Positions 14,448 to 16,645 of a stretch of 16,645 nucleotides of DNA are shown piece by piece. Position 1 is the stretch's first letter; each line of letters begins with the position of its first letter. The stretch is from Alcaligenaceae bacterium (lineage in GTDB: Bacteria; Pseudomonadota; Gammaproteobacteria; Burkholderiales; Burkholderiaceae_B): assembly GCA_012512545.1 (NCBI GenBank), contig JAAZDZ010000564.1:1-16645 (forward strand), given 5' to 3'. The translations under genes and the position numbers were made by a program. The notes below the pieces were generated by a model. It did not search any database. It was not told the DNA's origin and saw nothing but the letters and a program-made list of their open reading frames with translations.

Positions 14448-16645
14448 GCCTGGCAAAAGCCGCAGCCATGGCGCCGGAAGGTTCGGGGCGGGCCTCGCGT
14501 CCGCCATTGCGCCCCTGGCCGCGGCGTTCGCCTGCCTGAGATCGCCCGCCGCGCGCAGCGCGGCCAGCCTCGCCATCGCCCCCACGCCTGTGGGGCGCAG
14601 AATCATCATTCAAACGCATGGTCAGGCCAATGCGTTTGCGGGCGACATCAACTTCCTGCACCTTCACCTTGACGGTCTGGCCGACCCGCACGACATCGCG
14701 GGGGTCTTTCACAAACGTGTCGGACAAAGCCGAAATATGCACCAGCCCGTCCTGGTGCACGCCGACATCCACGAATGCGCCGAAGTTGGCGACATTGGTG
14801 ACCACGCCTTCCAGAACCATGCCGGGGGTGAGATCCTGAATCGTGTTGACGCCTTCCATGAACTGCGCGGTCTTGAATTCGGGGCGCGGGTCGCGGCCCG
14901 GCTTTTCCAGTTCGGAAAAAATATCCTTGACTGTAGGCACGCCAAAGCGTTCATCCGTGAAATCGGAAGGCGACAAGCCTTTCAGCGCGCCTGCCTGGCC
15001 CATGATGTTGCGGGCGTCGGCCTGGATGCGCGACAAAATGCGTTCCACCACGGGATAGGCTTCCGGGTGAACGGCAGAGGCGTCCAGCGGGTTGTCGCCA
15101 TCGGGGATGCGTAGAAAGCCGGCCGCCTGCTCAAAGGCTTTTTCGCCAAAGCGCGGCACTTTCATGAGCGCTTTGCGGTTGGGGAAAGCGCCGCTTTCAT
15201 TGCGGTAAGCCACAATATTGCGGGCCAGCCCGGCATTGAGGCCCGAAACCTGGGCCAGCAAAGGGGCAGATGCCGTATTGACGTTCACGCCCACGGCGTT
15301 CACACAATCTTCAATGACGGTGTCCAGTGAACGGGCCAGCTCGCGTTGATTCACGTCGTGCTGGTACTGGCCGACACCGATGGCCTTGGGTTCGATCTTG
15401 ACCAGCTCCGCCAGAGGGTCTTGCAGGCGGCGGGCGATCGACACCGCGCCGCGCAGGCTGACATCCAGATCGGGGAATTCCAGTGCGGCCAGCTCGGATG
15501 CCGAATACACCGACGCGCCGGATTCGGATACCACAATGCGGGTCAGCCCGAGTTCCGGGTGCGCCTGCTGCAGGTCGGCGACCAGCTTTTCCGTTTCGCG
15601 CGATGCCGTGCCGTTGCCAATAGCCACCAGCTCGATATTGTGGCGCTTGGCCAGTGCGGCCAGGGTACGCAGACTGCCTTCGCGATCGCGGCGCGGCTCA
15701 AACGGGTAGACGGTAGCAGTGTCCAGCAATTTGCCCGTCGGGTCGATGGCGCAGACTTTCACGCCAGTGCGAATGCCAGGGTCGAGACCCAGAACGGCCT
15801 TGGGTCCGGCCGGCGCGGCCAGCAGCAGATCCTTGAGATTGGCGGCGAATACGCGGATGGCTTCTTCTTCAGCTGATTCGCGCAAGGTGCCGATGAATTC
15901 GGTTTCAAAGGAAGTCAGCAGTTTGACCCGCCATGTCCAGCGGCAGACTTCACCCAGCCAGCGCTCGCGTGCGGGTGCCTGCAGGTCGAAGCGGGCATCC
16001 AGCTTCAGATGTTCGGCAAGGCGCGCCACGCAGGGGTGCGGAACCTGTTCTTCAAGCCCGGGTTCCAGGCCGATGCGAAGGTCGAGCACGCCTTGCTGGC
16101 GGCCGCGCAGCAGGGCCAGCACGCGGTGCGAAGGCAGGCTGCGCAGGCGTTCGCTGAAGTCAAACCAGTCGCGGAAATTCGCGCCTTCGTCTTCCTTGCC
16201 TTCTACCACCTTGGAATGCAGTAAGCCGGTGCTCCAGAGATAGTCGCGCAGATTGGCCAGCAGATCGGCGTCTTCCGCATAGCGTTCGGCCAGAATGTCG
16301 CGCGCGCCATCCAGTGCGGCTTTGGCGTCAGTAATCTTGGCTTCGGGGTTCAGATACGCTTCGGCCAGCTCAGCGGGGTTGCAGCCGGGTTGCGCCAGAA
16401 TGGCGTCGGCCAGGGGTTCCAGCCCGGCCTCGCGGGCGATCTGGGCGCGGGTACGGCGCTTGGGCTTGTAGGGCGCGTACAGGTCTTCCAGCCGCTGCTT
16501 GGCGTCAGCCGCCTCGATTTCCGCCTGCAGTGCCGGCGTCAGCTTGCCCTGGCCGTGAATGGACTCAAGAATCGCGGTGCGGCGGGCTTCGAGTTCGCGC
16601 ACGTAAGTTAACCGCACTTCCAGATTTCGCAGCACCGTGTCATCC
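14437..16645 (-). CDS. tex: Tex-family S1 RNA-binding transcription accessory protein (N-terminus outside window)
   Basis: Conserved cytoplasmic nucleic-acid-binding protein (YhgF in E. coli) tied to transcription and, in some pathogens, to toxin gene expression. The frame is open to the right edge; the residues at the edge (DDTVLRNLE) correspond to about residue 49 of E. coli Tex, so roughly 48 are missing and about 735 are present. Order seen: N-terminal helical region with [19 protein letters not shown]; a YqgF/RNase H-like domain (nt about 15560-15800) with [13 protein letters not shown] and [31 protein letters not shown] and [10 protein letters not shown]; helix-hairpin-helix region (about 15090-15310) with [14 protein letters not shown]; and an S1 domain (about 14605-14830) with [19 protein letters not shown]. 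The last 55 residues form an Arg/Gly-rich tail ending in a short helix. A methionine placed at 16635 would be a GTG valine inside the gene, not a start. Confidence 0.96.
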   Translation of the reverse strand, partial: DDTVLRNLEVRLTYVRELEARRTAILESIHGQGKLTPALQAEIEAADAKQRLEDLYAPYKPKRRTRAQIAREAGLEPLADAILAQPGCNPAELAEAYLNPEAKITDAKAALDGARDILAERYAEDADLLANLRDYLWSTGLLHSKVVEGKEDEGANFRDWFDFSERLRSLPSHRVLALLRGRQQGVLDLRIGLEPGLEEQVPHPCVARLAEHLKLDARFDLQAPARERWLGEVCRWTWRVKLLTSFETEFIGTLRESAEEEAIRVFAANLKDLLLAAPAGPKAVLGLDPGIRTGVKVCAIDPTGKLLDTATVYPFEPRRDREGSLRTLAALAKRHNIELVAIGNGTASRETEKLVADLQQAHPELGLTRIVVSESGASVYSASELAALEFPDLDVSLRGAVSIARRLQDPLAELVKIEPKAIGVGQYQHDVNQRELARSLDTVIEDCVNAVGVNVNTASAPLLAQVSGLNAGLARNIVAYRNESGAFPNRKALMKVPRFGEKAFEQAAGFLRIPDGDNPLDASAVHPEAYPVVERILSRIQADARNIMGQAGALKGLSPSDFTDERFGVPTVKDIFSELEKPGRDPRPEFKTAQFMEGVNTIQDLTPGMVLEGVVTNVANFGAFVDVGVHQDGLVHISALSDTFVKDPRDVVRVGQTVKVKVQEVDVARKRIGLTMRLNDDSAPHRRGGDGEAGRAARGGRSQAGERRGQGRNGGREARPEPSGAMAAAFARLKR

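Noticed and set aside
1..16645. Mobile elements, CRISPR arrays, tRNA/rRNA genes, phage or defence genes.
   Set aside because: No transposase-like protein, regularly spaced repeats, tRNA cloverleaf or rRNA signature was seen; nearly all of the window is accounted for by eleven ordinary genes.

Overview
The window reads as a stretch of a Burkholderiales chromosome, most likely from the Alcaligenaceae (Bordetella/Achromobacter/Alcaligenes relatives). The reasons are the GC-rich coding sequence, the gene order 2-oxoglutarate dehydrogenase E1-E2-E3 followed by an AFG1/ZapE ATPase, and protein sequences that look betaproteobacterial. The genus assignment is inference from memory of family sequences. 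No database was searched.

Left half (1-7169, all on the + strand): the C-terminal part of sucA (cut by the window edge), then sucB and lpdA, the three enzymes of the TCA-cycle 2-oxoglutarate dehydrogenase complex. A hairpin plus T-run sits between sucB and lpdA, and a cluster of hairpins, the last a strong bidirectional-looking terminator, follows lpdA. Next come zapE (AFG1-like P-loop ATPase) and trpS (tryptophanyl-tRNA synthetase with an extra C-terminal domain of about 105 residues). trpS ends against a convergent minus-strand operon, with two hairpins in the gap.

Middle (7216-12848, all on the - strand): a five-gene operon read right to left. It comprises a GabT-type 4-aminobutyrate aminotransferase, an ABC ATPase of the PotA type, a periplasmic binding protein of the PotD/YdcS type, and two permeases of the PotB/H and PotC/I types. 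The transporter family handles polyamines, opines and, in some bacteria, GABA. Next to a GABA aminotransferase, uptake of GABA or a GABA precursor is the best guess. An intercistronic hairpin separates gabT from the ATPase gene.

Right part (12849-14447): a short AT-rich divergent promoter region separates gabT from a + strand MocR-family regulator (GntR-type winged helix fused to a PLP-binding aminotransferase fold). This arrangement resembles that of GabR, which senses GABA through PLP. Regulator, aminotransferase and transporter therefore look like one self-contained amino-acid catabolic module. No succinate-semialdehyde dehydrogenase (gabD) gene lies within the window.

Right edge (14437-16645, - strand): tex, the conserved S1-domain transcription accessory protein, missing roughly its first 48 residues beyond the window. 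Its 3' end overlaps the regulator's 3' end by 11 bp.

There is no gene-free stretch longer than about 150 bases. I saw no tRNA, rRNA, insertion sequence, CRISPR array, prophage gene or attachment site. Most of the window is well-known housekeeping and a recognisable transporter/catabolic operon. I did not find a convincing undescribed system. The items most worth a second look are the regulator-gabT-transporter module with its operator-like repeats, the TrpRS extension, the inserted permease loop and the intercistronic RNA hairpins.
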